Shown here: in pieces, positions 1-5,563 of the stretch
How the letters are laid out: the number at the start of each line of letters is the position of its first letter
Position numbering within the stretch: the stretch's first letter is position 1
NCBI GenBank assembly: GCA_903957405.1
Contig: CAJBPC010000744.1
Span: 1 to 5,564 of the forward strand
Direction of reading: 5' to 3'
Length of the DNA stretch: 5,564 nucleotides
Source: an uncultured bacterium
GTDB taxonomy: Bacteria; Bacteroidota; Bacteroidia; Chitinophagales; Chitinophagaceae
Notes under the pieces: model-generated
Database searches by the model: none
Seen by the model: the letters and a program-made list of their open reading frames with translations, nothing else
What the model was told of the DNA's origin: nothing
Program-made: the position numbers and the translations under genes

Positions 1-114
1 ATTTATCTAAAAGATGAAAAGATCGGACAGGGTAAGGGTTTTATCGCATTGCAGATACACGACGGGGGCGGCATCAAAGTCCGCTGGAAAAAGCTCCGCA
101 TCAAGGAACTCTAG
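1..114 (+). CDS. DUF1080 (3-keto-disaccharide hydrolase-like) domain protein, C-terminal 37 residues
   Basis: Only the 3' end is in the window: 37 codons followed by TAG at 112-114, open to the left edge. The peptide contains FIALQIHDGGGIKVRWKKL and ends RIKEL. This 'I-A-L-Q-I-H-x-G-G-G-x-K-V-x-(W/F)-[RK]-N/K-[LI]-x-[LI]-K-E-L' ending is the characteristic last strand pair of the DUF1080 / 3-keto-disaccharide hydrolase domain (PF06439), a concanavalin-like jelly roll. In Bacteroidota these proteins are usually exported and act on glycosides or 3-keto sugars. The catalytic part and any signal peptide lie outside the window, so substrate and localisation are not visible. The next gene is convergent, so this gene ends its transcription unit. 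Family assignment from the tail is fairly secure; the function is inferred from the family. Confidence 0.8.
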   Translation: MYLKDEKIGQGKGFIALQIHDGGGIKVRWKKLRIKEL

Positions 115-311
115 CATGGGCGAGGGGCGGAACCGTTCATACGATAGCCTTACGGTCATCATCCCTCCAGGGTTTTGCCAGTAGGGTTATCCGCCCGATG
201 CATGGATGCAAAACGATTCATTTCGTTGCCGTGCATTCATACCATGCGGATGCATAGGGCAGTTCATATCATATTTTCTCAGAAGGGATGTAATAAGGGC
301 GTTGCCCCACA

Positions 312-328
312 GCTTCCGTATGGGAAGC
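312..328. other. Short hairpin in the gap between convergent genes
   Basis: GCTTCC (312-317) and GGAAGC (323-328) form a perfect 6-base-pair stem with a 5-base loop. It lies in the 249-base gap (115-363) between the DUF1080 gene and the convergent Asp-box gene. No T-run follows on either strand, so it is at best a weak terminator for the minus-strand gene, whose stop is 36 bases away. The rest of the gap shows nothing convincing: no coding signal, no RNA gene, only a few scattered ATGCAT motifs. Confidence 0.25.
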
Positions 329-363
329 AGGATACATGCAGTGATGAATGCTGTCTTCCCGGG

Positions 364-1374
364 TCATTCTAAAACCGCGATCCTTCCACCGCTGCCGGCC
401 AGATAGATGCGATTGCCGTTCGGAGCTTTGCGACAGACATGGTATCCTTCTTTCGTCAGATTCTTCCAGGTCATTCCTCCGTCGGTGGAGAGATCCACGC
501 CGGATGTTCCGCAGGCGATCAGCTCGCGACGGCTGATGAATTCCACACATGAGCGGTAGCCTGCGGGGGCGATCTGCGGAGGATTCCACGAAATCCCCTT
601 GTCGTTTGACAAACTGCAATTCGCCTCTCTTAGGGTGTCCTTGGCAAAGTCACCGCCGACCACCACCATGTTGGTCTTCTTACCTTTCTGCCATACCGCT
701 ATACCATTCGCCCCGGTGCTTTGTCCCCCGGCCAGCAGCGGCAGTTCGCCGATGCCATTTGTGTGCAGCAGCCTTGATCTCTTCCCTCCGGTCACGGCTA
801 CATAGCTGCCATCTTTCAAAAGCCGGATATTGGTTCCGCTGGAAGCAAAGAATGCCTCGCCATCTTCCAGGGCTGGAAGCTCCTGTGGTGCGATCCGTTC
901 CCAGCTTTTTCCGAAGTCCGCCGAGCGCAGTGCGTACAGCCTTCCTCCGATCGGGTCGCCGATGGCCATTCCGCGGCCGTCCGGTAAGAAATCCATTGCA
1001 TCCAGGAAAACCCCCTTTGTGCTATCGGTGTAGACGAGCCGCCAGCTGACACCGCCATCTTCTGTAGTCAGGATATAAGCCGGTTCACTGATGCCCATGA
1101 TGACGGCATGCATGGCGTCAAAAGCTTCTATGTCGCGGAAGTCTGTTTTCTCATGACCCTGCACGGTATGCCATGTCCAGTTCGTTCCACCATCGGCAGA
1201 GCGTCCAACCTTGCCATTGCTGCCACTCACCCATACGCTGTTGTCTTTTGTTACGGAAAGTCCACGCAGAGAGGTTTTCGGCCCTGTTGGCAGTGCCTTC
1301 AGTGATTGTGCGCGCATCTGTGACGAAGCGGCGAAAAGGAGCGCAAAGATCGACAGGATGATTTGTTTTTTCAT
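364..1374 (-). CDS. Exported Asp-box (BNR/YCF48-like) beta-propeller protein
   Basis: This 336-residue protein begins with a Sec signal peptide: KK, then a hydrophobic core at about residues 5-17, with cleavage likely after RAQ near residue 23. The mature part carries five Asp-box motifs of the S-x-D-x-G-x-[TS]-W type: SADGGTNW (59-66), TEDGGVSW (104-111), SADFGKSW (151-158), SNDKGISW (256-263) and STDGGMTW (296-303). Asp-boxes at this spacing mark a sialidase/VPS10/YCF48-type beta-propeller. I see no sialidase catalytic arginine triad, so it is more likely a periplasmic or surface propeller than a sialidase. Bacteroidota homologues are often called 'oxidoreductase' without evidence. The start is ATG with no Shine-Dalgarno, as is normal in this phylum, and a candidate promoter lies at 1392-1420. 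It stands alone on the minus strand, convergent with the DUF1080 gene and divergent from the tRNA gene. The exact substrate or partner is unknown. Confidence 0.85.
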   Translation of the reverse strand: MKKQIILSIFALLFAASSQMRAQSLKALPTGPKTSLRGLSVTKDNSVWVSGSNGKVGRSADGGTNWTWHTVQGHEKTDFRDIEAFDAMHAVIMGISEPAYILTTEDGGVSWRLVYTDSTKGVFLDAMDFLPDGRGMAIGDPIGGRLYALRSADFGKSWERIAPQELPALEDGEAFFASSGTNIRLLKDGSYVAVTGGKRSRLLHTNGIGELPLLAGGQSTGANGIAVWQKGKKTNMVVVGGDFAKDTLREANCSLSNDKGISWNPPQIAPAGYRSCVEFISRRELIACGTSGVDLSTDGGMTWKNLTKEGYHVCRKAPNGNRIYLAGSGGRIAVLE

Positions 1375-1391
1375 GATCGTACCGGTTCAGG

Positions 1392-1420
1392 TAAATCTAC
1401 TTTTTATTTTGACATGGCAA
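1392..1420 (-). promoter_or_regulatory. Candidate Bacteroidota vegetative promoter for the Asp-box propeller gene
   Basis: On the minus strand, TTG (1420-1418) is followed after 18 bases by TAGATTTA (1399-1392). This resembles the phylum's -33 TTTG / -7 TAnnTTTG promoter, with the last G replaced by A. It sits 17 bases before the ATG at 1374, implying a very short leader. This is a pattern match only; degenerate AT-rich motifs of this kind occur by chance. Confidence 0.35.
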
Positions 1421-1620
1421 CCGTCTCGACTGCGGATGCAATGTCGTTCAGCAGATATCCTGATCGATATCGTGGGCATGGTTTCCCTGAGAAATATGAA
1501 GGGAGGAATTTTCAGGAAGGTGTTTATCATGTTCAGAAAACCCCTAATTTCGCCACTGAAAACGCAATGTAGATGTGTGGGGGTGGCACTCAGGTCGATC
1601 ACCGCACTTCATCATTCGAC

Positions 1621-1695
1621 GGACTGTTAGCTCAGTTGGTTTAGAGCATTACTTTGACAGAGTAGGGGTCACTGGTTCGAATCCAGTACAGTCCA
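1621..1695 (+). tRNA. tRNA-Val (anticodon GAC)
   Basis: The cloverleaf is complete. The acceptor stem GGACTGT (1621-1627) pairs with ACAGTCC (1688-1694), and A1695 is the discriminator. The D stem is GCTC/GAGC (1630-1633, 1644-1647). The anticodon stem is TTACT/AGTAG (1649-1653, 1661-1665) with one G-T pair, and the loop TTGACAG places GAC at 1656-1658, which reads the valine codons GUC and GUU. The variable loop is 1666-1670. The T stem ACTGG/CCAGT encloses the TTCGAAT loop (1671-1687). The 3' CCA is not encoded (CA then A's follow), so it must be added after transcription, as is usual in Bacteroidota. A terminator begins immediately downstream, so this is a single-tRNA transcript. I could not identify its promoter with confidence in the 246 bases upstream. 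Confidence 0.97.
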
Positions 1696-1698
1696 CAA

Positions 1699-1731
1699 AA
1701 AATGCCGCAGGATGCAACCCTGCGGCATTTT
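1699..1731. terminator. Bidirectional intrinsic terminator shared by tRNA-Val and the sigma-factor operon
   Basis: AAAATGCCGCAGG (1699-1711) pairs perfectly with CCTGCGGCATTTT (1719-1731), giving a 13-base-pair stem with a 7-base loop. It begins 4 bases after the tRNA, and reading left to right the stem ends in TTTT. Reading right to left, the six A's at 1697-1702 become a U6 tract, and the DUF4097 gene stops 61 bases away at 1792. It can therefore end both converging transcripts. Confidence 0.88.
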
Positions 1732-1791
1732 ACATGGTGATTTTCCCGATCCTTAAAGCCTCCATGGTCATTGACGATATTCGGTATCAGT

Positions 1792-2821
1792 TTAGTTTGA
1801 GGTCTTTTCAGACTGATCATGAGTTCGTACACGAAACCCCCTTAGAAATGATTCCGAGCTTGGCTGATTTTCTTTTTTCGCATCATTTTTTCTCTGGCTT
1901 GCCCGTTCATGGCTGATCGTCACGTCACCGAATTCGGAGCGGATCATGACATTGCCCTCACCTTTTCCGGATATACCGATAAACTTTTTGGTGAACTTCG
2001 GTCCTCGGTTAGATTCCCCATCATCTTTCACTGCATCTTTAATGTTGAAGTTGCTTTTGTTCTTCAGCTCCCCGAAATGCGTGGTGATGTCGAACCGGGC
2101 CTGCAGTTGCTCATCGGCCTCGATCTTCATGGAAGAGTAGGAGGTGCGGAGGTCTATATCCCGAAGGGATCTGTCCAGCCTGATGTTCAGGGCATCGCAG
2201 AAAGACATCGTCGCAGTCACGTCGCCACTGACCGATCTAAGGTTCACGGAAGAGAATTTCGTGGTCAGTTTTCCGCTACGTATTGATCGGATATCCAGCT
2301 TCCCGAATTCAATGGTCAGTGATGTGAGATTGCTGAGCTGTCCCGCATTGATGGATCCAAATCGGCTATCGATCTCCAGTGGTCCGTCGTAGTCTGGCAG
2401 TTGGATCGGCCCGAACTGGTTCTCCAAATGCAGCGGCTGGGTTTTGGGCAAGTAGGCGATATAATCTATTTTGATCTGCTGTGATTTTTGATTTTTTCCT
2501 CCATCATGTCCTTTTTTGAAGATGGTTTTGACCTTCCAGTCCCCGTCTGTATCGGTATCGGATATCTGGATATTGTCAAGCATTTGCTGCGCCTTATCCG
2601 CCGAAGTGGCTGTTGCCGTGATGGTCACATCCGCCTTCACCTCCGGTCGGTCCCAGGTGACGATCTTTAGCTCTCCAAAGCGGTTGTCAAACGTGATCTT
2701 ATCACTTGACGTGACGGGATGAGTCTTCGTCCATTTTTTTTTGTTTTTCCAGGTCCGGTTCAATGGCGAAGGAACGGAGGGCGAAGAGGATCATCAGCAC
2801 TGTGCAGGTCTGCATTTTCAT
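1792..2821 (-). CDS. Exported DUF4097-type beta-solenoid protein, frame interrupted at an A9 tract
   Basis: The gene starts with ATG at 2821, overlapping the anti-sigma stop as ATGA. This frame gives a Sec signal peptide (h-region TVLMILFAL, likely cleavage after SFA at residue 19) but stops at TGA 2704-2702 after 39 codons. The mature protein is one base out of frame and runs from the A9 tract (minus strand, 2742-2734) to TAA at 1792. With eight A's instead of nine the two halves join into about 342 residues, reading EKQKKWTKTHPVTSSDK across the join. The body has the DUF4097 pattern: DNRFGELKIVTWDRPEVKADV, then repeated short strands with FG or SS turns (NQFGPIQL, SRFGSINA, EFGKLDI, KFSSVNL, SYSSMKI, THFGELKN, SEFGDVTI), which suggests a right-handed beta-solenoid. 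A TTG at 2763 in the body frame could start a 323-residue product, but it would lack a signal peptide. The last ~38 residues after SEFGDVTI are polar and charged, beyond where the repeats end. Function is unknown; the position after the sigma/anti-sigma pair suggests envelope-stress signalling. Whether the frame break is biological or an artefact cannot be decided here. Confidence 0.78.
2734..2742 (-). other. A9 homopolymer at the frame break (slippage or phase-variation candidate)
   Basis: On the minus strand the sequence reads GGAAAAACAAAAAAAAATGG, with the nine A's at 2742-2734. The signal-peptide frame enters the tract and the mature-protein frame leaves it, one base apart. Losing one A or gaining two restores one continuous reading frame. 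Runs of nine identical bases are known sites of RNA-polymerase slippage (Thermus dnaX, Shigella mxiE), of replication slippage, and of sequencing error. Confidence 0.6.
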
Positions 2822-3426
2822 ATTTTCCGTTTTTGATTTTTATTGCTCAGTTTCAAAATGTCGAGTTGTCTTTCGAGTAGGAGGAGCTGCATCTGCAAAT
2901 TGCGACTCATGGCTTCGATCAATTGTTCTTTGTTGGGATTGTCCTCAAGTATGTTGCGCAATGATCTGTAGCTGCTGTCAAGTACCGATATATCGGTATG
3001 GAATCTTTCATAGAGTTCGGGATCGTCTTTTGCGAAGTTTCGGATCTCTGTCTGCTTGCGCGTGATATCACTGCTGGTGTTGGCCAAGCGTGCTGCAAAG
3101 ACCGGATCGATCTGTATGATCGAGGTGTCCCGATCTTCGAATACAGTCATCGTTTCTGTACCGACGTCCGGACTGACCTCATCTTTTTCACCTTGTTCGT
3201 GCTGCATATCGGTGTCCGTCCCGAACCATCGTGTCATGCCGATGGTAAGTCCTACGAGCAGTATGGCTGCGGCACTCCACCTTAGGAAGGGGATGGCGTG
3301 GATGATACTTGTCTTTTTCTTAAGTGGTAAACCCTTTTCGATATGGTCCCATACATGCGATCCCGGCATGTCCTGATCGAATTCGTCGCGTTGCTCGTGG
3401 ATGGATCTTTCCAATGCATCAGACAT
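2818..3426 (-). CDS. Single-pass membrane anti-sigma factor
   Basis: This 202-residue protein follows the sigma gene with an 8-base overlap (ATGTCTGA) and overlaps the next gene by ATGA, so the three are translationally coupled. The N-terminal 47 residues are cytoplasmic and would hold the sigma-binding segment, including HVWDHIEKGL (24-33), which resembles the 'P-x-x-x-W-x-x-I-x-x-x-L' helix at the start of many Bacteroidota anti-sigmas. One membrane helix spans about 50-68 (WSAAAILLVGLTIGMTRWF). The periplasmic part begins with an acidic linker, then a helical region at about 119-192 with heptad-like leucines (MQLLLLERQLDILKL), probably a coiled coil. There is no zinc-binding HxxxCxxC motif, so this is not a ZAS-type anti-sigma, and no FecR domain. 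It presumably holds the sigma factor inactive at the inner membrane until an envelope signal is sensed. The role rests on gene order, topology and family resemblance; the signal is unknown. Confidence 0.8.
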   Translation of the reverse strand: MSDALERSIHEQRDEFDQDMPGSHVWDHIEKGLPLKKKTSIIHAIPFLRWSAAAILLVGLTIGMTRWFGTDTDMQHEQGEKDEVSPDVGTETMTVFEDRDTSIIQIDPVFAARLANTSSDITRKQTEIRNFAKDDPELYERFHTDISVLDSSYRSLRNILEDNPNKEQLIEAMSRNLQMQLLLLERQLDILKLSNKNQKRKI

Positions 3427-3979
3427 GTTGTCCTCCTTTTTGGATGATTTGCAGAAGTTTTTTTCTTGCTCTGGAATATTGAGTCCTCACGGTCACTTGT
3501 GAAACCTGCATTATCTGCGAGATCTCCTCGTGGTCGTATCCTTCCAGCAGGTGCAGGCATATCACGGTGCGATATCCGTCGGGGAGCTCTTGAATGGCCT
3601 TGCGGATCTCCTTCATACGGTAACGCATAACCGAATCATCTATCGGGGTATCCTCCTGCGTCGCGTCAGCCACCTCATCATCGAGTCCGGTCGTGGGGAG
3701 GCGATTTTTCCTCATCAAATTGATCGAACGGTTCACTGTGATGCGGCGCAGCCATGTGCCGAACGCCGCACGTTCCCCGAAGCCGTTCAAATGCGTGAAG
3801 GCTTCCGTGAATGCCTCCTGCAGCACATCTTCCGCATCGGTCCTGTTGTTCAGGATCCGCAAGGCGGTATTGAACATGGCCCTTGCATACAGATCATACA
3901 GCTTTCTGTAAGCCTTTGCATCGCCGTTTCGGCATCTCTCCACGAGGAGTGCGGTCTCTATGTCCGGTTGTGTCGACAA
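3419..3979 (-). CDS. ECF RNA polymerase sigma factor (sigma-70 family)
   Basis: At 186 residues this is the usual size of an ECF sigma factor. Region 2 spans about 22-92: AYRKLYDLYARAMFNTALRI, the core-binding NNRTDAEDVLQEAF (44-57), and GTWLRRITVNRSINLMRKN (74-92), which includes the -10-recognising helix. An acidic linker (about 97-115) leads to region 4 (about 122-178): LPDGYRTVICLHLLEGYDHEEIS, then the helix-turn-helix IMQVSQVTVRTQYSRARKKL, which binds the -35 element. The start is TTG at 3979, giving MSTQPDIE, which matches the usual N-terminus of this family. An in-frame TGA lies 12 bases upstream, and the nearby ATG at 3995 is out of frame, so no ATG start is available without deleting conserved sequence. 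The anti-sigma gene overlaps the 3' end. A probable self-recognised promoter lies directly upstream. Targets beyond its own operon cannot be told from this window. Confidence 0.95.
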   Translation of the reverse strand: MSTQPDIETALLVERCRNGDAKAYRKLYDLYARAMFNTALRILNNRTDAEDVLQEAFTEAFTHLNGFGERAAFGTWLRRITVNRSINLMRKNRLPTTGLDDEVADATQEDTPIDDSVMRYRMKEIRKAIQELPDGYRTVICLHLLEGYDHEEISQIMQVSQVTVRTQYSRARKKLLQIIQKGGQHV

Positions 3980-3995
3980 TGGGTCTCTTTGTCAT

Positions 3996-4024
3996 GATAG
4001 ACAAGGGATCTTTATAAATGTTGC
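3996..4024 (-). promoter_or_regulatory. Probable ECF-type autoregulatory promoter of the sigma operon
   Basis: On the minus strand GCAAC (4024-4020) is followed after 17 bases by GTCTATC (4002-3996). AAC near -35 and GTC near -10 at 16-17 base spacing is the common ECF promoter architecture, and ECF sigma factors usually transcribe their own operon. Transcription would begin near 3990, leaving a leader of roughly 10-12 bases before the TTG. The -10 element lies within an imperfect palindrome, TTGTC-TATCAT-GACAA. The assignment is inferred from position and motif only. Confidence 0.5.
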
Positions 4025-4038
4025 ACGGGGAGCGCAAC
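4020..4038. repeat. Inverted repeat GTTGC-9-GCAAC overlapping the -35 element
   Basis: GTTGC (4020-4024) and GCAAC (4034-4038) form a perfect 5-base inverted repeat with a 9-base spacer, CACGGGGAGC-like and G-rich. One arm is the presumed ECF -35 element, so the repeat gives a GCAAC on each strand. It may be an operator or a chance palindrome. The rest of the 251-base gap (3980-4230) holds the ECF promoter, AT-rich DNA with no coding signal, and the terminator at 4180-4210. Confidence 0.3.
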
Positions 4039-4179
4039 CCTTCGGTTCCTGTATCATGGATCATTGCGTTTTTTGCTTGATCGGGATACTACATGTCTGT
4101 TTTTCCGTGGACGATGCAACATGCTACCGGTGAAAATAAATATGAAAGGGTTCAGGCTAAACCATATGCACCGCATAAA

Positions 4180-4210
4180 AAAAGCCACTCCGGATGATGG
4201 AGTGGCTTTT
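4180..4210 (-). terminator. Intrinsic terminator of the lipoprotein/beta-barrel operon
   Basis: AAAAGCCACTCC (4180-4191) pairs perfectly with GGAGTGGCTTTT (4199-4210): a 12-base-pair stem with a 7-base loop. On the minus strand it is followed by a U7 tract (the A's at 4177-4183), and it lies 20 bases after the beta-barrel stop at 4231. It separates that operon from the sigma-factor operon transcribed in the same direction. Confidence 0.9.
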
Positions 4211-4230
4211 CGCTTTTCTCTTTGATGGAT

Positions 4231-4863
4231 TTATTTTTTCGTCTTCCCTTTGAAGAAGTATCCGACCGATACGGCGAAGACGTTATTGCGCCATTTTTCA
4301 TCCGCATTGAGCCAGTTTGACAGGCCACGGGTATAGTTGGCTGACACGAAAATTCCGTTTTTCAGCTCGTAACCTGCGAGGAAGTTCAGTCCCAGATCCA
4401 TCCGACGGATCTGACCCGCATCACTGCCGAATTCGAAATCTGTATTCTCAGTTGGGTCATCCGTTGCTTCCAGCTTGCCGTTGAAGTTGTAGCCGATGTT
4501 CGGACCAGCACCTGCGAAGAATCCGCCATGTCCATTGCCTGCGGCCTTATAGACGAAGTTCAAGGGGATTTCAAGGGAATTGAACTTGAATAAATCTTTG
4601 TGATCCATGTGATCTTCCTGGGCACCGCGACCGCTATAGTTCAACTGGGGTTGGAAGGCAAGTTTGTCGTTCAATGCGATGTCCGCCACGAGGCCGAGGT
4701 GAAAAGCCGATCTTGGTCCGATGGCTTCATTTTCCGCTTTGTCGTTGGTGGTGACATCCGTGATGTTCAAACCGCTTTTGATACCCAGCCTGGTTTTCTG
4801 TGCCATGGCTGAAGTCGACAGGATGACGAGGGACACCGCAACGATTGCATTTCTCATGTTCAT
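4231..4863 (-). CDS. Outer-membrane beta-barrel protein (OMP_b-brl_2 / porin-like family)
   Basis: This 210-residue protein has a Sec signal peptide (core AIVAVSLVILSTSA, cleavage likely after AMA at residue 21, leaving QKTRLG). The mature part is about 189 residues of alternating hydrophobic strands typical of small Bacteroidota barrels (PF13568-like). These include TRLGIKSGLNITDV (24-37), FHLGLVADIALNDKLAFQPQLNYSG (54-78), SLEIPLNFVYKAAG (96-109), GFFAGAGPNIGYNFNG (114-129), DLGLNFLAGYELKNGIFVSANYTRG (156-180) and NVFAVSVGYFF (194-204), which would make about eight strands. Surface loops are acidic and hydrophilic, including QEDHMDHKD (82-90). The last strand is followed by a short basic tail rather than ending in F. 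The ATG at 4863 is used here; a second ATG two codons later would leave the same signal peptide. It follows the lipoprotein gene by 42 bases and is probably its operon partner. Its ligand is unknown. Confidence 0.85.
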   Translation of the reverse strand: MNMRNAIVAVSLVILSTSAMAQKTRLGIKSGLNITDVTTNDKAENEAIGPRSAFHLGLVADIALNDKLAFQPQLNYSGRGAQEDHMDHKDLFKFNSLEIPLNFVYKAAGNGHGGFFAGAGPNIGYNFNGKLEATDDPTENTDFEFGSDAGQIRRMDLGLNFLAGYELKNGIFVSANYTRGLSNWLNADEKWRNNVFAVSVGYFFKGKTKK

Positions 4864-4905
4864 TTTTTTCTTGTTTATATGTGATGTAAAATATTTCAGG
4901 ATCGA

Positions 4906-5454
4906 TCATTGGACGCTTATGGGAAAACTGATCTCAATGTCTGAATGCCCTTTGGACGGATCGTCGTTCGGTCCCTTTATCCTCGGTTTGTGCATGAGCT
5001 TCACGAGCACGCTGCCCGTGCCTGCAGTCGTGGCTGACCATGAAGAGGAGAATCCGACAGGGTAGCCGTTGATGTCCTTGTCAGTCTTGGTGACCGATAC
5101 GTTTATACCGGATGGGATGTAGTAGAATTCATGGTGGTCGGCCTGGCTGCTGATGCTGCTGCTGACAACCTTACTGGTGCCATTCACGATATTGCGCAGC
5201 GTCGTTTCCATGCTGTAGGCTTGGCCGGGTTTGAGCGTGATCCTATCGATCCTCGTAGGCGGATTCCCTCCATCCCCGTCGGGATCTTCGGCTGTGAAGG
5301 TGGCGATGACCGCGCCTGATTGCTTGAATACCAGATCGATCGCATTGATCGCTTCATGCTCGGTTTCATCATTCGGGTCACTTGCCTTTTGACAGGATCC
5401 TGCGACCAGAAACAAAAAAAGGATCACAGCCATTTCGTGGAAACGCTTTTTCAT
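4906..5454 (-). CDS. Lipoprotein of the 'type 1 periplasmic binding fold superfamily' group (Bacteroidota DPDGDGG family)
   Basis: The 182-residue product starts with a lipoprotein signal peptide: basic KKR, hydrophobic VILFLFLVAG and Cys21 as the lipidated residue (VAGSC, a relaxed lipobox common in this phylum). The body follows a small Bacteroidota family that I recognise by its landmarks. These are AEDPDGDGGNPP (55-66), the SMETTLRN strand (81-88), DHHEFYYIPSG (106-116), TDKDINGYPVGF (124-135), AGTGSVLVKLMHKP (144-157) and a final SDIEISFPISVQ (171-182). It looks like a small two-part beta-sandwich with possible Ca-binding acidic loops. Databases label such proteins 'type 1 periplasmic binding fold superfamily protein', but I see no ligand-binding signature and the role is not established. 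ATG is the start, 16 bases after the previous stop, within an A-rich stretch and without Shine-Dalgarno. It is followed by the beta-barrel gene. Confidence 0.82.
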   Translation of the reverse strand: MKKRFHEMAVILFLFLVAGSCQKASDPNDETEHEAINAIDLVFKQSGAVIATFTAEDPDGDGGNPPTRIDRITLKPGQAYSMETTLRNIVNGTSKVVSSSISSQADHHEFYYIPSGINVSVTKTDKDINGYPVGFSSSWSATTAGTGSVLVKLMHKPRIKGPNDDPSKGHSDIEISFPISVQ

Positions 5455-5470
5455 ATTTATTTTTTTATGC

Positions 5471-5563
5471 TCATGGTCTGATGATCATTTCATGCGATGT
5501 GAGCAAACCCCCGACAACTTTCTGTACACGATCTAGGGATATCTGCTCATTAACGGGATGGAA
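5471..5563 (-). CDS. C-terminal 30 residues of an unrecognised upstream gene
   Basis: On the minus strand one frame is open from the right edge to TGA at 5473-5471 and reads FHPVNEQISLDRVQ, then KVVGGLLTSHEMIIRP. The other two minus frames close within this stretch or lack a start. It ends 16 bases before the lipoprotein ATG, a spacing that suggests the same operon. The peptide looks like an amphipathic helix followed by a short strand, more like a soluble protein than the final strand of an outer-membrane receptor. I do not recognise the family. With only 30 codons visible, chance openness is a real alternative. Confidence 0.4.
   Translation of the reverse strand, partial: FHPVNEQISLDRVQKVVGGLLTSHEMIIRP

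Noticed and set aside
115..363. A small gene or RNA in the gap between the DUF1080 and propeller genes
   Set aside because: The plus-strand frames here are short, overlap each other and show no recognisable motif. Only a 6-base-pair hairpin and scattered ATGCAT sequences were seen.
1522..1552. Possible tRNA promoter: TAATTTCG at 1545-1552 with TTT near 1523
   Set aside because: The -33 box lacks the G, the -7 box has a mismatch, and it lies about 70 bases before the tRNA. Too weak to call.
1211..1630. A 139-codon plus-strand frame upstream of the tRNA
   Set aside because: It is antisense to the propeller gene in its first half and ends inside the tRNA D arm. It shows no family resemblance.
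1641..1832. A 63-codon minus-strand frame containing YWIRTSDPYSVKVML
   Set aside because: This peptide is the antisense translation of the tRNA gene and its terminator. 'WIRTSDP'-type peptides are a known spurious product of frames crossing tRNA genes.
1575..1916. A plus-strand frame of 113 codons containing GVTGSNPVQST
   Set aside because: It is a direct translation of the tRNA anticodon arm and T arm, then runs antisense to the DUF4097 gene. It has no independent support.
2702..2821. A free-standing 39-residue small protein in the 0 frame
   Set aside because: It is more simply explained as the signal peptide of the DUF4097 protein. The residues after the A9 tract in this frame look random.
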